Translations under genes and position numbers: made by a program
Notes under the pieces: model-generated
Seen by the model: the letters and a program-made list of their open reading frames with translations, nothing else
What the model was told of the DNA's origin: nothing
Databases searched by the model: none
Part shown: positions 15,530 through 23,944 of the stretch, piece after piece
How positions within the stretch are numbered: position 1 is the stretch's first letter
Layout: each line of letters opens with the position of its first letter
NCBI RefSeq assembly: GCF_051857475.1
Contig: NZ_JBPZGZ010000006.1
Coordinates: forward strand, 1-64,000
DNA length: 64,000 nucleotides
Reading direction: 5' to 3'
Origin: Pelomonas sp051857475
Lineage (GTDB): Bacteria > Pseudomonadota > Gammaproteobacteria > Burkholderiales > Burkholderiaceae_C

Positions 15530-18345
15530 CAGAATTTGATGGAGGCGCCGAGGGTGAAGGCTCGGCCGTAACGGTAATAGCCTTGCGGCAGCTTCACGCT
15601 GTCATTGCCCAGGGTGTACTCCTGGGTCGCATCGGTCAGGTTGTTGCCTTCGATGCTGATGCGCAGCCACTTGTTGACCTCGTAGGCGATCTGGGCTGTT
15701 GCCCAGGTCACGGCCTTGGCGCGCTCGTTGAAGCCGGCGCCCAGCACATTGGTGGCGGTGACGAAGGCGTCGGTGTGGTCGGCCGTGGCGCTCATGCTCC
15801 ACGGGCCCTTCTCGTACAGCACACCAAAGGACGAGGTGGCCGGCGCGATGCCTTCCAGCGCACGCTCCTCGCCGCCCACCCAGCTGCGCGACTTGTTGCG
15901 GGTGTACTGGGCGCGCACGCCGAAGCCGTTGTCGAACAGATGCTGCAGGCCGATCTCGAAGCCGCGTGCCATGGCCTTGTCGCCGTTGATGGGGCGGCTG
16001 ATGTTGAACAGCCGGCCTCCCGGCGCACCGATGTTCTGGCCGGTCAGGTACTCGCTGGTGATCTGGTTCTTGATGTTCTTCTGGTAGACGGCGAAGTTCA
16101 GCGCCGAGTCCTTGGCGTAGTACCACTCCAGCGACACATCAGCCTGGCGGGCGCTGTAGGGCTTGAGGTCGGCATTGCCGCCGAAGACCTGGGTGAAGTC
16201 ACCCCAGGAAATGCTCTGCGTCGTGCTCGTCGGTGCCAGCTTGTCCACCGACGGCCTGGCCATGGTCTTGGCCGCGCCCAGGCGCAGTTGCAGATCGCTG
16301 GTGATCAGCCAGGTGAAGTTGACCGACGGCAGCGCGAAGTTGTAGGTCGACTCCTGCTGCACGACCGACGGCGGCGCGTAGACGGCCGTGTAGTTGAAAG
16401 CGCCGTTCTCGATGATGTCGGTGATCTTGGCGTCCCAGGCCTGTGACGTCGTCTTGGTCTTCACGAAGCGCACACCGGCGTCGGCGTTCCAGCCATCACC
16501 CGACAGGTCGGCCTGCACGAAGGCCGTCGTCGTCTTCTCCGTCACGCGGTAGCTTTCCAGCGGGTTCCAGGCCGGCGCCGCCTTGCTGAAGTCGTAGACG
16601 CCGCCGCCCGGACGGGCCTTGCCGTCATAGGCCTTCAGTGCCTGCACATAGTTGTTGATGTCGAAGCCCAGGAAGGTGCGCGGGAAGTTGCCGCTGACGC
16701 CGTCCATGAAGCCCGACGGGCTCAGGGTCTGGTTGATGACGTTGCCGCCCAGCGCGCCGACGTTGATGGCATTGGCGCCAGAGTACTGGCCGTCGCCCGC
16801 ATTGAAGGCGTTGTTGATGAGGTCGCGCGACTTCTTGCGGTGGGTCTCACTCAAGCCGAACTTCAGCTGGTCGATGTTGAAGCGATCCACCTTCCATTCG
16901 AGGTTGCCGGTGGCGCCATTGATCTTGTCGTCGATGTTGTCGCCGGCCAGGCTGAAGTAGTGGGTGTTGAAGTCCTTGGCCGTGAACAGGCCCTGGGCCA
17001 AGCCGGTCTGCAGGTCGCGGCCATCGTTGAAGGTGGTCTTCACGTCGGGCACGGCCGAGCCGGTCAGCTGGATGCGCGTGACGTTGGGCTGGTTCATGCG
17101 CAGCACGACATAGCTGTCCTGCCCGCCGGAGTGGCGCTTGGAGGTGGACTCGTAGATGTCGCCCGTGGCCTTCAGCGTCGGCGACAGCTTCCATTCCGCG
17201 TTGGCGCCGTACATGGCCGTGTCGACGACGCGGTATTCCGTCTTGTTCAGCAGCTCGGGATTGAGGGCCAGTTCCGGGTTGGGATTGGCCAGCGTGAAAT
17301 CGGTCACCACGCCGTTGGTGACTTGCATATTGGACCAGCGGCCCGGTGCAAACAGCGGGTAGAAGGACAGCTGGTAGCCCACCTGCGGCGAGTCCAGCCG
17401 CGTCTTGAAGCCGTCAACAACGACCTTGAGGTCATTGCTCGGCCGCCACTCCACCTTGCCCGACAGCGCCGTGCGCTTCTTCTTCTCCATGATGGTGCCG
17501 AAGCGGAACTGGCCCGGGCCGATCAGGCCTTCCTCGTTCAGGTCCAGCTGGCCATTGCCGTTGGGGTCGATGTTGCCGCCCCAGGTGTTGCCCCAGGGCC
17601 AGAAGGCCGCCGGGTCGCTGGGCTTGGGGTTGCGGCTCCAGCCGCCGTCGTTGCCGGCCGTGTCGGTGCGCACATCGCGGTTGGCATAGACCACGCCCAG
17701 CAGCACGCCCAGCGTGTCGCCGAAGGTGTTGCTGTAGGTGCCTGACAGCTTCTGGCCATTGAGGCTGCTCATCTGGTTGCGGTCGGCTTCCACGCGCAGC
17801 AGGCCGCGCTGGCCTTTCTGGTCGAAGGGGCTGGCGGAGCGCAGGTTCACCAGGCCGCCGATGGCGCCTTCGATGATGGAGGCCTGGGTGGACTTGATGA
17901 CATCGGCGCCGCTGATGACGTCGGCGGGCAGCACGTCGTAGGCGAAGTAGCGGCCCGCGCTGTCGGTGCCCAGCAGGCGGTTGTTGAAGGTGGTGATCGT
18001 GTACTCGGGGCCCAGGCCGCGGATGCTGACCTTCTGGCCTTCGCCGCCGGCCGTGCGCGAGATCGACACGCCAGTGATGTGGCTCAGCGAGTCGGCGACG
18101 TTGTTGTCCGGGAAGCGGCCCAGCTCGGTCGCGCTGATGCTGTCCTGCACGCCGGCGGCGTTGCGCTTCAGCGCCAGGGACTTCTGCAGGCTGGCACGGG
18201 TGCCGGTCACTTCCACGCGGTCCAGCGTGTTGTCGGCGTCGGTCTTGGCCGCCTCCTGCGCAAAGGCCGGGGCGGCCAGGGCCATCAGGCCGGCCAGCGT
18301 CAGCGGGTGCAGCGCGAAACAACGGGGTTGCAGGCGAGGACTCAT
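15529..18345 (-). CDS. TonB-dependent outer-membrane receptor of the aga-linked locus
   Basis: A 938-residue outer-membrane receptor of the TIGR01782 group common in Caulobacter and Xanthomonas carbohydrate loci. Signal peptide about 1-28; plug with VEVTGTRASLQKSLALKR, NVADSLSHITGVSISR and VSIRGLGPEYT; a long beta-barrel ends in YGRAFTLGASIKF with a terminal Phe. It would bring oligosaccharides too large for porins into the periplasm using TonB energy. The start at 18345 follows AAGGAA and directly precedes the signal peptide; the frame extends 19 codons upstream. It is the first gene of the minus operon and faces the plus-strand transporter and aga genes across a 383-base region rich in CTTTCG words, so an AgaR-like regulator is the likely controller. 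Confidence 0.92.
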   Translation of the reverse strand: MSPRLQPRCFALHPLTLAGLMALAAPAFAQEAAKTDADNTLDRVEVTGTRASLQKSLALKRNAAGVQDSISATELGRFPDNNVADSLSHITGVSISRTAGGEGQKVSIRGLGPEYTITTFNNRLLGTDSAGRYFAYDVLPADVISGADVIKSTQASIIEGAIGGLVNLRSASPFDQKGQRGLLRVEADRNQMSSLNGQKLSGTYSNTFGDTLGVLLGVVYANRDVRTDTAGNDGGWSRNPKPSDPAAFWPWGNTWGGNIDPNGNGQLDLNEEGLIGPGQFRFGTIMEKKKRTALSGKVEWRPSNDLKVVVDGFKTRLDSPQVGYQLSFYPLFAPGRWSNMQVTNGVVTDFTLANPNPELALNPELLNKTEYRVVDTAMYGANAEWKLSPTLKATGDIYESTSKRHSGGQDSYVVLRMNQPNVTRIQLTGSAVPDVKTTFNDGRDLQTGLAQGLFTAKDFNTHYFSLAGDNIDDKINGATGNLEWKVDRFNIDQLKFGLSETHRKKSRDLINNAFNAGDGQYSGANAINVGALGGNVINQTLSPSGFMDGVSGNFPRTFLGFDINNYVQALKAYDGKARPGGGVYDFSKAAPAWNPLESYRVTEKTTTAFVQADLSGDGWNADAGVRFVKTKTTSQAWDAKITDIIENGAFNYTAVYAPPSVVQQESTYNFALPSVNFTWLITSDLQLRLGAAKTMARPSVDKLAPTSTTQSISWGDFTQVFGGNADLKPYSARQADVSLEWYYAKDSALNFAVYQKNIKNQITSEYLTGQNIGAPGGRLFNISRPINGDKAMARGFEIGLQHLFDNGFGVRAQYTRNKSRSWVGGEERALEGIAPATSSFGVLYEKGPWSMSATADHTDAFVTATNVLGAGFNERAKAVTWATAQIAYEVNKWLRISIEGNNLTDATQEYTLGNDSVKLPQGYYRYGRAFTLGASIKF

Positions 18346-18490
18346 CGAACAGTTCCTTTGATCTTGTGTGTCGGGGCTGCCGTCGGGGCAGCGCGATGTC
18401 ATCTGCTTTGGATGCCGGGGCAGCTCTCCCCGGTGCTGGTGCCGGCTCCTCGGATGCCCCTCGAACCGGCTTGACGCAAGTCTACGAATG

Positions 18491-18557
18491 CTTTCGTTTA
18501 ATTTCGTATAGAGTTTTCACGGATGCCGATTGCTTTCGTTGAAGCATGCCACGAAAG
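18491..18557. promoter_or_regulatory. Cluster of CTTTCG/CGAAAG words upstream of the TonB receptor (candidate AgaR-like operator)
   Basis: CTTTCG at 18491, TTTCG at 18502, CTTTCG at 18533 and the inverse CGAAAG at 18552, within 67 bases. E. coli AgaR operators are known to consist of repeated TTTCRTTT-like units, and the DeoR-family regulator downstream carries the same words before its own gene. The site lies 146 bases upstream of the receptor start. Repression released by an amino-sugar phosphate is inferred. Confidence 0.55.
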
Positions 18558-18641
18558 CCTTCCATGGGGCTGACATAGAGAGAACAGCCAGAGCTATATG
18601 GGAAATCACCCCTCACCCACGGGATTTGGCATACGAAGGCG

Positions 18642-18721
18642 TTTTCGCTGTTGTGTTTTCGTTTTCGTTCGTTTAAGCTTTCGCTCGAAAGTTCAAAACA
18701 GAACTCCCTGGCCCACGAAAG
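18642..18721. promoter_or_regulatory. Second CTTTCG-word cluster upstream of the DMT/aga operon
   Basis: TTTTCG recurs at 18642, 18656 and 18662, followed by the perfect palindrome CTTTCG-ct-CGAAAG at 18678-18691 and another CGAAAG at 18716. The cluster ends eight bases before the DMT transporter start. The T-rich blocks stand out in this high-GC DNA. Together with the first cluster it occupies most of the shared regulatory region between the two operons, so both arms may be repressed together. No clear -35/-10 pair could be fixed. Confidence 0.55.
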
Positions 18722-18728
18722 ACTCCCC

Positions 18729-19640
18729 ATGCAGAGCAACTGGCTCACCTACACGCTGATCACGACCCTGCTCTGGGGCGTGTGGGGCGCCTTCACCGGC
18801 CTGCCGGCCGAACACGGATTTCCCGACACGCTGATCTACGTGGTGTGGGCCCTGACCATGGTGGTGCCCGGCGTCATCGTGCTGGCCCGCGCCGGCTGGC
18901 GCCTGGACCGCGACCGCCGTTCTGTCGCGCTGGGCCTGGCCGTCGGCCTGCTCGGCGCTGGCGGCCAGATGCTGCTGTTCCGCGCAGTGCAGCTCGGCCC
19001 AGCCTATCTGGTCTTCCCCATCGTGTCGCTGTCGCCGGCCATCACCATCGCCCTGTCCTTCGGCCTGCTGGGCGAGCGCACCGGCAAGCTGGGCATGACC
19101 GGCATCGCGCTGGCCCTGTGCTCCCTGCCGCTGTTCGACTTCCAGTTCGGCCAGCAGGGTCAGGCCGTGGGTTTGTGGTTCGTACTGGCCCTGGCCGTGC
19201 TTGTCGCCTGGGGCCTGCAGGCCTACTTCATCAAGCTGGCCAATGTGGGCACCAGCGCCGAAAGCATCTTCTTCTACATGGCCGTCGGCGCCCTGGCCTG
19301 CGTGCCCTTCGCGCTGTGGATGACCGATTTCAGCCAGCCCATCAACTGGGGCTGGCAGGGCCCGGGGTTGTCGGCCGTCATCCAGGTGCTGAACGCCATT
19401 GGCGCCCTGACCCTGGTCTACGCCTTCCGCTACGGCAAGGCCCTGGTCGTGTCTCCCCTGGTCAACGCCGGCGGACCGCTGCTGACGGCCGTGCTGTCCA
19501 TGGCCGTCAGCGGCACCGCCCCCACCGGCGCCAAGCTGGCCGGCATCGCCCTGGCCCTGATGGCTGCGCTGCTGCTGGCGCTGCAGCCTGAAACGCCTTC
19601 TTCTTCCTCTTCCCAACCCGTTCAAGGAGACGCCGCATGA
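18729..19640 (+). CDS. DMT/EamA-type transporter, candidate amino-sugar permease
   Basis: A 303-residue inner-membrane protein with about ten hydrophobic helices in two EamA-like halves (LLWGVWGAFTGL; PAYLVFPIVSLSPAITIALS; ALVVSPLVNAGGPLLTAVLS). Such transporters carry small metabolites; sugars and amino sugars are plausible. It is the first gene of the plus operon and overlaps kbaZ by ATGA. Proteobacterial aga loci use a PTS or another permease here, and none of those is present, so this protein is the natural candidate for galactosamine or N-acetylgalactosamine uptake. The ATG at 18729 is chosen because the first helix starts there; the ribosome site is weak (AAAGA). Confidence 0.78.
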   Translation: MQSNWLTYTLITTLLWGVWGAFTGLPAEHGFPDTLIYVVWALTMVVPGVIVLARAGWRLDRDRRSVALGLAVGLLGAGGQMLLFRAVQLGPAYLVFPIVSLSPAITIALSFGLLGERTGKLGMTGIALALCSLPLFDFQFGQQGQAVGLWFVLALAVLVAWGLQAYFIKLANVGTSAESIFFYMAVGALACVPFALWMTDFSQPINWGWQGPGLSAVIQVLNAIGALTLVYAFRYGKALVVSPLVNAGGPLLTAVLSMAVSGTAPTGAKLAGIALALMAALLLALQPETPSSSSSQPVQGDAA

Positions 19641-20923
19641 AGCTCATGCTCGACCTCGTGCGCCGCCACAAGCAAGCCGCCCATGGCGACGCCGCTGCCA
19701 TCGGCATCCCGTCCGTCTGTTCCGCCCACCCCGTCGTCATCGCCGCCACGCTGCGCGAGTGCGCTGCCCAGAGCCGTCCGGCCCTCATCGAGGCCACGTC
19801 CAACCAGGTCAACCAGGATGGCGGCTACACCGGCATGACGCCGCTGGACTTCCGCCGCCATGTGCAGGACCTGGCCGCCAACGAGGGCCTGGCGCCTGAA
19901 CTGCTGCTGCTGGGCGGCGACCACCTCGGCCCCAATGCCTGGCGCAGGCTGCCGGCCGATGCGGCCATGGCCAAGGCCGAAATCATGGTGGCGCAATACG
20001 TGGCCGCAGGCTTTCGCAAGATCCACCTCGACTGCTCCATGAGCTGTGCCGGCGACCCGGTGCCCCTGCCCGAGGTTGAGATCGCCGCTCGCGCCGTGCG
20101 CCTGTGCCGAGCGGCTGAGCAAGCCTGGCGCGACGCTTCTGAGCGCGGCGAGCCGCCCGTCTACGTCATCGGCACCGAAGTGCCCGTGCCCGGTGGCGCG
20201 CACGAAGACCTCGGCGAGCTGGCCGTCACCTCGCCCGAGGCCGCCTCGTCCACGCTGGAACTGCACCGCCACGCCTTCGTCCGCGCCGGCCTCGAAGCCG
20301 CCTGGGAGCGCGTCGTCGCCATGGTCGTGCAGCCCGGCGTCGAATTCGACCACCACAAGGTCATCGACTACCGGCCCGAGAAGGCGCGGTCCCTGAGCGC
20401 CTTCATCGAGAGCCAGCCCGGCCTGGTCTTCGAGGCCCATTCCACCGACTACCAGACGCCCGAGCGCCTGGCCCAATTGGCCCGCGACCACTTCGCCATC
20501 CTCAAGGTCGGCCCCGGCGTGACCTTCGCACTGCGCGAGACGCTGTGGGCCCTGGCCGCCGTCGAGCGCGAATGGGTGGGCAAGGGCGAAGGCCTCGTCG
20601 ACACGGTGCTGGGCGTCATGCGCGCCGAGCCCGAGCATTGGCGCGGCTATTACCAGGACCCCCAGCGCCTGAACGTCGACCTTGCCTACTCCCTGAGCGA
20701 CCGCATCCGCTACTACTGGGCCCACCCCGCCGTGCGCGAGGCCTGCCGGACCATGCTGGCCCGCCTGGATGCCGCACCGCCGCCCTTGACGCTGCTCAGC
20801 CAGTACCTGCCGCGGCAGTACGAGGCGGTTCGCGATGGCCGCATCAACACCCAGACCGACTCCCTGCTGCGCGACGGCACCGTCCAAGCCCTGCGCCCCT
20901 ATCTGCAAGCCTGCGCCGCCTGA
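19637..20923 (+). CDS. kbaZ: D-tagatose-1,6-bisphosphate aldolase subunit GatZ/KbaZ type (AgaZ)
   Basis: A 428-residue cytoplasmic protein of the GatZ/KbaZ family. Visible marks are GIPSVCSAHP, LIEATSNQVNQDGGYTGM, LLLGGDHLGPNAW, KIHLDCSMSCAGD, YVIGTEVPVPGGA and LKVGPGVTFALRE. In E. coli this subunit supports the KbaY/GatY aldolase that splits tagatose-1,6-bisphosphate into glyceraldehyde-3-phosphate and DHAP. In some aga pathways AgaZ has been proposed to act on tagatose-6-phosphate itself. AGGAG precedes the start. It sits between the transporter and agaS in a tightly packed operon. No KbaY partner is in the window and no tagatose-6-phosphate kinase is recognisable, so those steps must be elsewhere or done by AgaZ. 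Confidence 0.9.
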   Translation: MKLMLDLVRRHKQAAHGDAAAIGIPSVCSAHPVVIAATLRECAAQSRPALIEATSNQVNQDGGYTGMTPLDFRRHVQDLAANEGLAPELLLLGGDHLGPNAWRRLPADAAMAKAEIMVAQYVAAGFRKIHLDCSMSCAGDPVPLPEVEIAARAVRLCRAAEQAWRDASERGEPPVYVIGTEVPVPGGAHEDLGELAVTSPEAASSTLELHRHAFVRAGLEAAWERVVAMVVQPGVEFDHHKVIDYRPEKARSLSAFIESQPGLVFEAHSTDYQTPERLAQLARDHFAILKVGPGVTFALRETLWALAAVEREWVGKGEGLVDTVLGVMRAEPEHWRGYYQDPQRLNVDLAYSLSDRIRYYWAHPAVREACRTMLARLDAAPPPLTLLSQYLPRQYEAVRDGRINTQTDSLLRDGTVQALRPYLQACAA

Positions 20924-20925
20924 AC

Positions 20926-22104
20926 ATGACTCTTCTGCACCTCGACCCCACCGACCTCGCGCACCGCGGCGGCACGCACACGGCCCGCGAGATCGCCCAC
21001 CAGCCCGATGTCTGGCAGGCCATCCACCAGCAGCTGCTGGCCGAGCGCCTCAGGCTGGATGCCTTCCTGCAACCCCTGCTGGCCCTGCCCGATCTGCGCA
21101 TCGTGCTGACCGGCGCCGGCTCCTCGTCCTTCATCGGTCAGTGCCTGGCACCGGCCTTGCTCAAGCTGCTCGGCCAACGCCCCGGCATCCGCGTCGAGGC
21201 CGTGGCGACGACCGACATCGTCTCCAGCCCCGAGCAATGCCTGCAGCCCGAAGTGCCGACCCTGCTCGTCTCCTTCGCCCGCTCCGGCAACAGCCCCGAG
21301 AGCCTGGCCGCCGTCGAGCTGGCCGACCGCTTCGTCAAGCGCTGCTTCCACCTCGCCGTGACTTGCGCTTCCGAAGGCACGCTGAACCAGCGCCTGGCCG
21401 GCAAGGCCAGTGCATACGTGCTGCTGTTGCCCGACGAGACGCATGACCGCGCCTTCGCCATGACGTCGAGCTTCACCGGCATGCTGCTGGCCGCCGCCTG
21501 GGCCTTCGGCCTGCCGCTGGCGCCGGTGACTGAGCTGGCCCGCGCCGCTGCCACGCTGGCCGAAGCCGAGACCGACCGCCTCTATGCGCTGACCGACAAG
21601 CCCTTCGAGCGCGTCGTCTACCTCGGCAGCAATGCGCTGCTGGGCCTGGCCCGCGAGGCCGCGCTCAAGCTGCTGGAGCTGACCGACGGCCAGCTCGTCG
21701 CCCTGGCGGATTCGCCGCTGGGCTTCCGCCACGGCCCCAAGACCATCCTGAACGAACGCAGCCTGGTCGTCATCTTCCTGTCCAACGACGCCTACACCCG
21801 CCAGTACGACCTCGACCTGCTGAACGAGCTGCGCCGCGAAGGCCGCGCTCGCGTGCTGGCCATCCGGACCTCGTCGCTGAACGGCGCCGAGGCTCCGCAT
21901 GCCGACGACGTCCACCTCGCCCTGCCCGCCTCCGCGCCCGACCTGGCCCTGGCTCCCGTCGCCCTGGTCTTCGCCCAATGCCTGGCCCTGCTCGCCTCGC
22001 TGCAGCTGGGCATCACGCCCGACAACCCCAGCGCCTCCGGCACGGTGAACCGCGTCGTCCAAGGTGTCACCATTCACCCCCTGACTTCCCAGCGGCACTC
22101 CTGA
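20926..22104 (+). CDS. agaS: Galactosamine-6-phosphate deaminase/isomerase AgaS (SIS domains)
   Basis: A 392-residue cytoplasmic protein with two SIS (sugar isomerase) domains. The first has LTGAGSSSFIGQ and VSFARSGNSPES; the second has VVYLGSNALLGLAREAALKLLELTDGQ and DSPLGFRHGPKTILN. AgaS family members convert galactosamine-6-phosphate to tagatose-6-phosphate and ammonia. The length and the GFRHGPK motif separate it from GlmS, which carries an extra glutaminase domain. The gene starts two bases after the kbaZ stop and overlaps the kinase by TGATG. With the kinase and AgaZ it gives the key steps from galactosamine to tagatose phosphate. Confidence 0.9.
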   Translation: MTLLHLDPTDLAHRGGTHTAREIAHQPDVWQAIHQQLLAERLRLDAFLQPLLALPDLRIVLTGAGSSSFIGQCLAPALLKLLGQRPGIRVEAVATTDIVSSPEQCLQPEVPTLLVSFARSGNSPESLAAVELADRFVKRCFHLAVTCASEGTLNQRLAGKASAYVLLLPDETHDRAFAMTSSFTGMLLAAAWAFGLPLAPVTELARAAATLAEAETDRLYALTDKPFERVVYLGSNALLGLAREAALKLLELTDGQLVALADSPLGFRHGPKTILNERSLVVIFLSNDAYTRQYDLDLLNELRREGRARVLAIRTSSLNGAEAPHADDVHLALPASAPDLALAPVALVFAQCLALLASLQLGITPDNPSASGTVNRVVQGVTIHPLTSQRHS

Positions 22105-23069
22105 TGAGCGCTTCCCTGTTCCTCGGCATCGACGGTGGCGGCACCAAGACCGCCTTCGTCCTCATCGACGGCGATGGCCGCCTGCTGGCGCGCCACGAGG
22201 CGACGACCAGCTACTACATCGAGATCGGCTTCGACGCGCTGCGCGCCCTGCTGCGGGACGGTGTACAGGCCGCGCTGCGCTTGGCCAGTGTTCCGGCCAG
22301 CGACATCGCCCACTGCTTCGCCGGCCTGCCGGCGCACGGCGAGGACAGCGAGCTGCTCACCACCTTCGATGCGCTGCTGAAGGACGTCGTGCCACGCAGC
22401 ACCATCGGCAACGACATGGTCTGCAGCTGGGCCGGCTCCCTGGCCGGCGCCGACGGCATCAGCCTGGTCGCCGGCACCGGCTCCATCGCCTATGGCGAAT
22501 GGATGGGCCGCGGCGCGCGCTGCGGCGGCTGGGGCGAGGTCTTCGGCGACGAGGGCTCGGCCCACTGGCTGGCCCGCGAGACGCTCGCGCTGTTCTCGCG
22601 CATGGCCGACTGCCGCGCCGAACCCGGGCCGCTGCTCGGCCTGGTGCGCGAGCACTTCGAGCTTCAACACGACCTCGACCTCTGCGGCGAGATCAACGGC
22701 AGCGCCGCGCGCAGCGAGCTGGCCCAGATCGCCCGGCTGGCCACCGCCGCCGCCAACGCCGGTGACGTGCAGGCCCGCCAGCTCCTGGTGCGCGCCGGTG
22801 ACGAACTGGCCGCCCTGGCCGCCGGTGTCGCCCGCAACCTCGGCATTGGTGGGCCCAACGGCATCCAGGCCATTCCCGTCTCCTATTCCGGCGGCGTCTT
22901 CGCGGCCGGTGAGCTGGTGCTGGGCCCGCTGCAGGCGGCGCTGGCCCGTCGGCTGCCGGGCGCCGTGCTGAAGACGCCCCGCTTCGGCCCCGAGCTCGGC
23001 GCCGCCCTGTACGCGGCCCGTCTGGGTGGCCGGCCGCTGTCGGCTGAAGCCCTGACTCGGCTTTCGTAA
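22104..23069 (+). CDS. agaK: BadF/BcrA-type amino-sugar kinase (AgaK-like)
   Basis: A 321-residue ASKHA-fold kinase of the BadF/BadG/BcrA/BcrD family that includes N-acetylglucosamine and N-acetylgalactosamine kinases. Motifs: LFLGIDGGGTKT (7-16, phosphate loop), VAGTGSIAYGE, GGWGEVFGDEGSAHWLARE and a C-terminal YSGGVFAAG. Position between agaS and the DeoR regulator matches AgaK, the GalNAc kinase that replaces the PTS in Shewanella-type aga pathways. The substrate (GalNAc or GalN) cannot be settled by sequence, but an absent AgaA deacetylase favours GalN. The start overlaps agaS (TGATG). Confidence 0.85.
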   Translation: MSASLFLGIDGGGTKTAFVLIDGDGRLLARHEATTSYYIEIGFDALRALLRDGVQAALRLASVPASDIAHCFAGLPAHGEDSELLTTFDALLKDVVPRSTIGNDMVCSWAGSLAGADGISLVAGTGSIAYGEWMGRGARCGGWGEVFGDEGSAHWLARETLALFSRMADCRAEPGPLLGLVREHFELQHDLDLCGEINGSAARSELAQIARLATAAANAGDVQARQLLVRAGDELAALAAGVARNLGIGGPNGIQAIPVSYSGGVFAAGELVLGPLQAALARRLPGAVLKTPRFGPELGAALYAARLGGRPLSAEALTRLS

Positions 23070-23110
23070 GCGCGTCGATATCATTCGAAAGCCAAACCTC
23101 CTGCCTTTCG
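23061..23110. promoter_or_regulatory. CTTTCG words upstream of the DeoR-type regulator
   Basis: CTTTCG at 23061, CGAAAG at 23086 and CTTTCG at 23105, spanning the end of the kinase gene and the 48-base gap before the regulator. They repeat the same words as the receptor/transporter intergenic region, so the regulator probably controls its own gene. Confidence 0.45.
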
Positions 23111-23117
23111 ACCCCGA

Positions 23118-23933
23118 ATGCCCGCCACCGCCTCTTCTGCGGCTTCATCCGCGAAAACCGAAAGCCCGCTCCTCATCGACGAGCGGCGCCGGCTGATCCG
23201 CGAACTGGTGCAAAGCCAGGGCCGCGTGACGGTGGACGAACTGGCCGATCGCTTCGGCACCTCGGTCGTCACCATCCGCAGCGACCTCAACGCGCTGGCG
23301 TCCACCGGCGCCGTGCTGCGTACCCATGGCGGCGCGCTGGCCCAGCGCGACACCGAGGAAGTGCCCATCGGCGTCAAGCAGAAGCTGCGCCACGAACAGA
23401 AGGCCCGCATCGCCGCCGAGGCGGTCAAGCTGATCCGCGACGGCGAGACCATCCTGCTGGACTCCGGCTCCACCACCGAAGAGATCGCCAAGCAGATCCG
23501 CGGCCTGCGCCTGACGTCGCTGAACGTCATCACCAACGCCCTCAACATCGCCGCCCTGCTGGCGCCGGTGTCCCACATCAACCTCATCATGCCGGGTGGC
23601 CAGTTGCGGCCCAACTCCTTTTCGCTGTCCGGCCCTCAGGCCGTGGCGGCGCTGCAGGGCTTGTACGCCGACCGGCTGTTCCTGGGCGTCGACAGCCTCG
23701 ACCCCGACATCGGCCTCATGACGCCGCATCTGCTCGAAGCGCAGTTGAACGCCCAGATGATGAAGATCAGCCGTCAGGTCGTGGCGGTGGCTGACGCGTC
23801 CAAGTTGATGAAGCGCAACCTGTCCGTCATCGCGCCGGTGGAACAGCTGGACGTCCTGATCACCGACAGCGGAGCGGATCAGGCCATCGTGGATCAGTTG
23901 CGGGGGCGGGGGATTGAGGTGGTGTTGGCCTAG
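23118..23933 (+). CDS. agaR: DeoR-family repressor, AgaR-like
   Basis: A 271-residue transcription regulator. An N-terminal DeoR helix-turn-helix (about 20-75) has the family signature LIRELVQSQGRVTVDELADRF followed by VVTIRSDLNAL and GAVLRTHGGA. A DeoRC sugar-phosphate sensor domain follows (ILLDSGSTTEEIAKQI, NLIIMPGGQLRPNSFSLSGP, LFLGVDSLDPDIGLMTP, VADASKLMKRN). It closes the plus operon after the kinase, and CTTTCG words lie before its gene and between the two operons. The likely inducer is GalN-6-P or tagatose-6-phosphate by analogy with AgaR. Naming it agaR rests on context. Confidence 0.85.
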   Translation: MPATASSAASSAKTESPLLIDERRRLIRELVQSQGRVTVDELADRFGTSVVTIRSDLNALASTGAVLRTHGGALAQRDTEEVPIGVKQKLRHEQKARIAAEAVKLIRDGETILLDSGSTTEEIAKQIRGLRLTSLNVITNALNIAALLAPVSHINLIMPGGQLRPNSFSLSGPQAVAALQGLYADRLFLGVDSLDPDIGLMTPHLLEAQLNAQMMKISRQVVAVADASKLMKRNLSVIAPVEQLDVLITDSGADQAIVDQLRGRGIEVVLA

Positions 23934-23944
23934 CCGGCTGGTTT

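Noticed and set aside
18482..18748. An 88-codon minus-strand frame in the aga regulatory region
   Set aside because: It overlaps the operator-like words and the transporter start, has no ribosome site and no family signature.
6033..23933. Locus read as a mucin or blood-group A utilisation system
   Set aside because: Alpha-GalNAc release would need the GH27/GH36 enzymes, but two GH135-like proteins and no fucosidase, sialidase or peptidase fit a linear galactosamine polymer better. It remains a weaker alternative.
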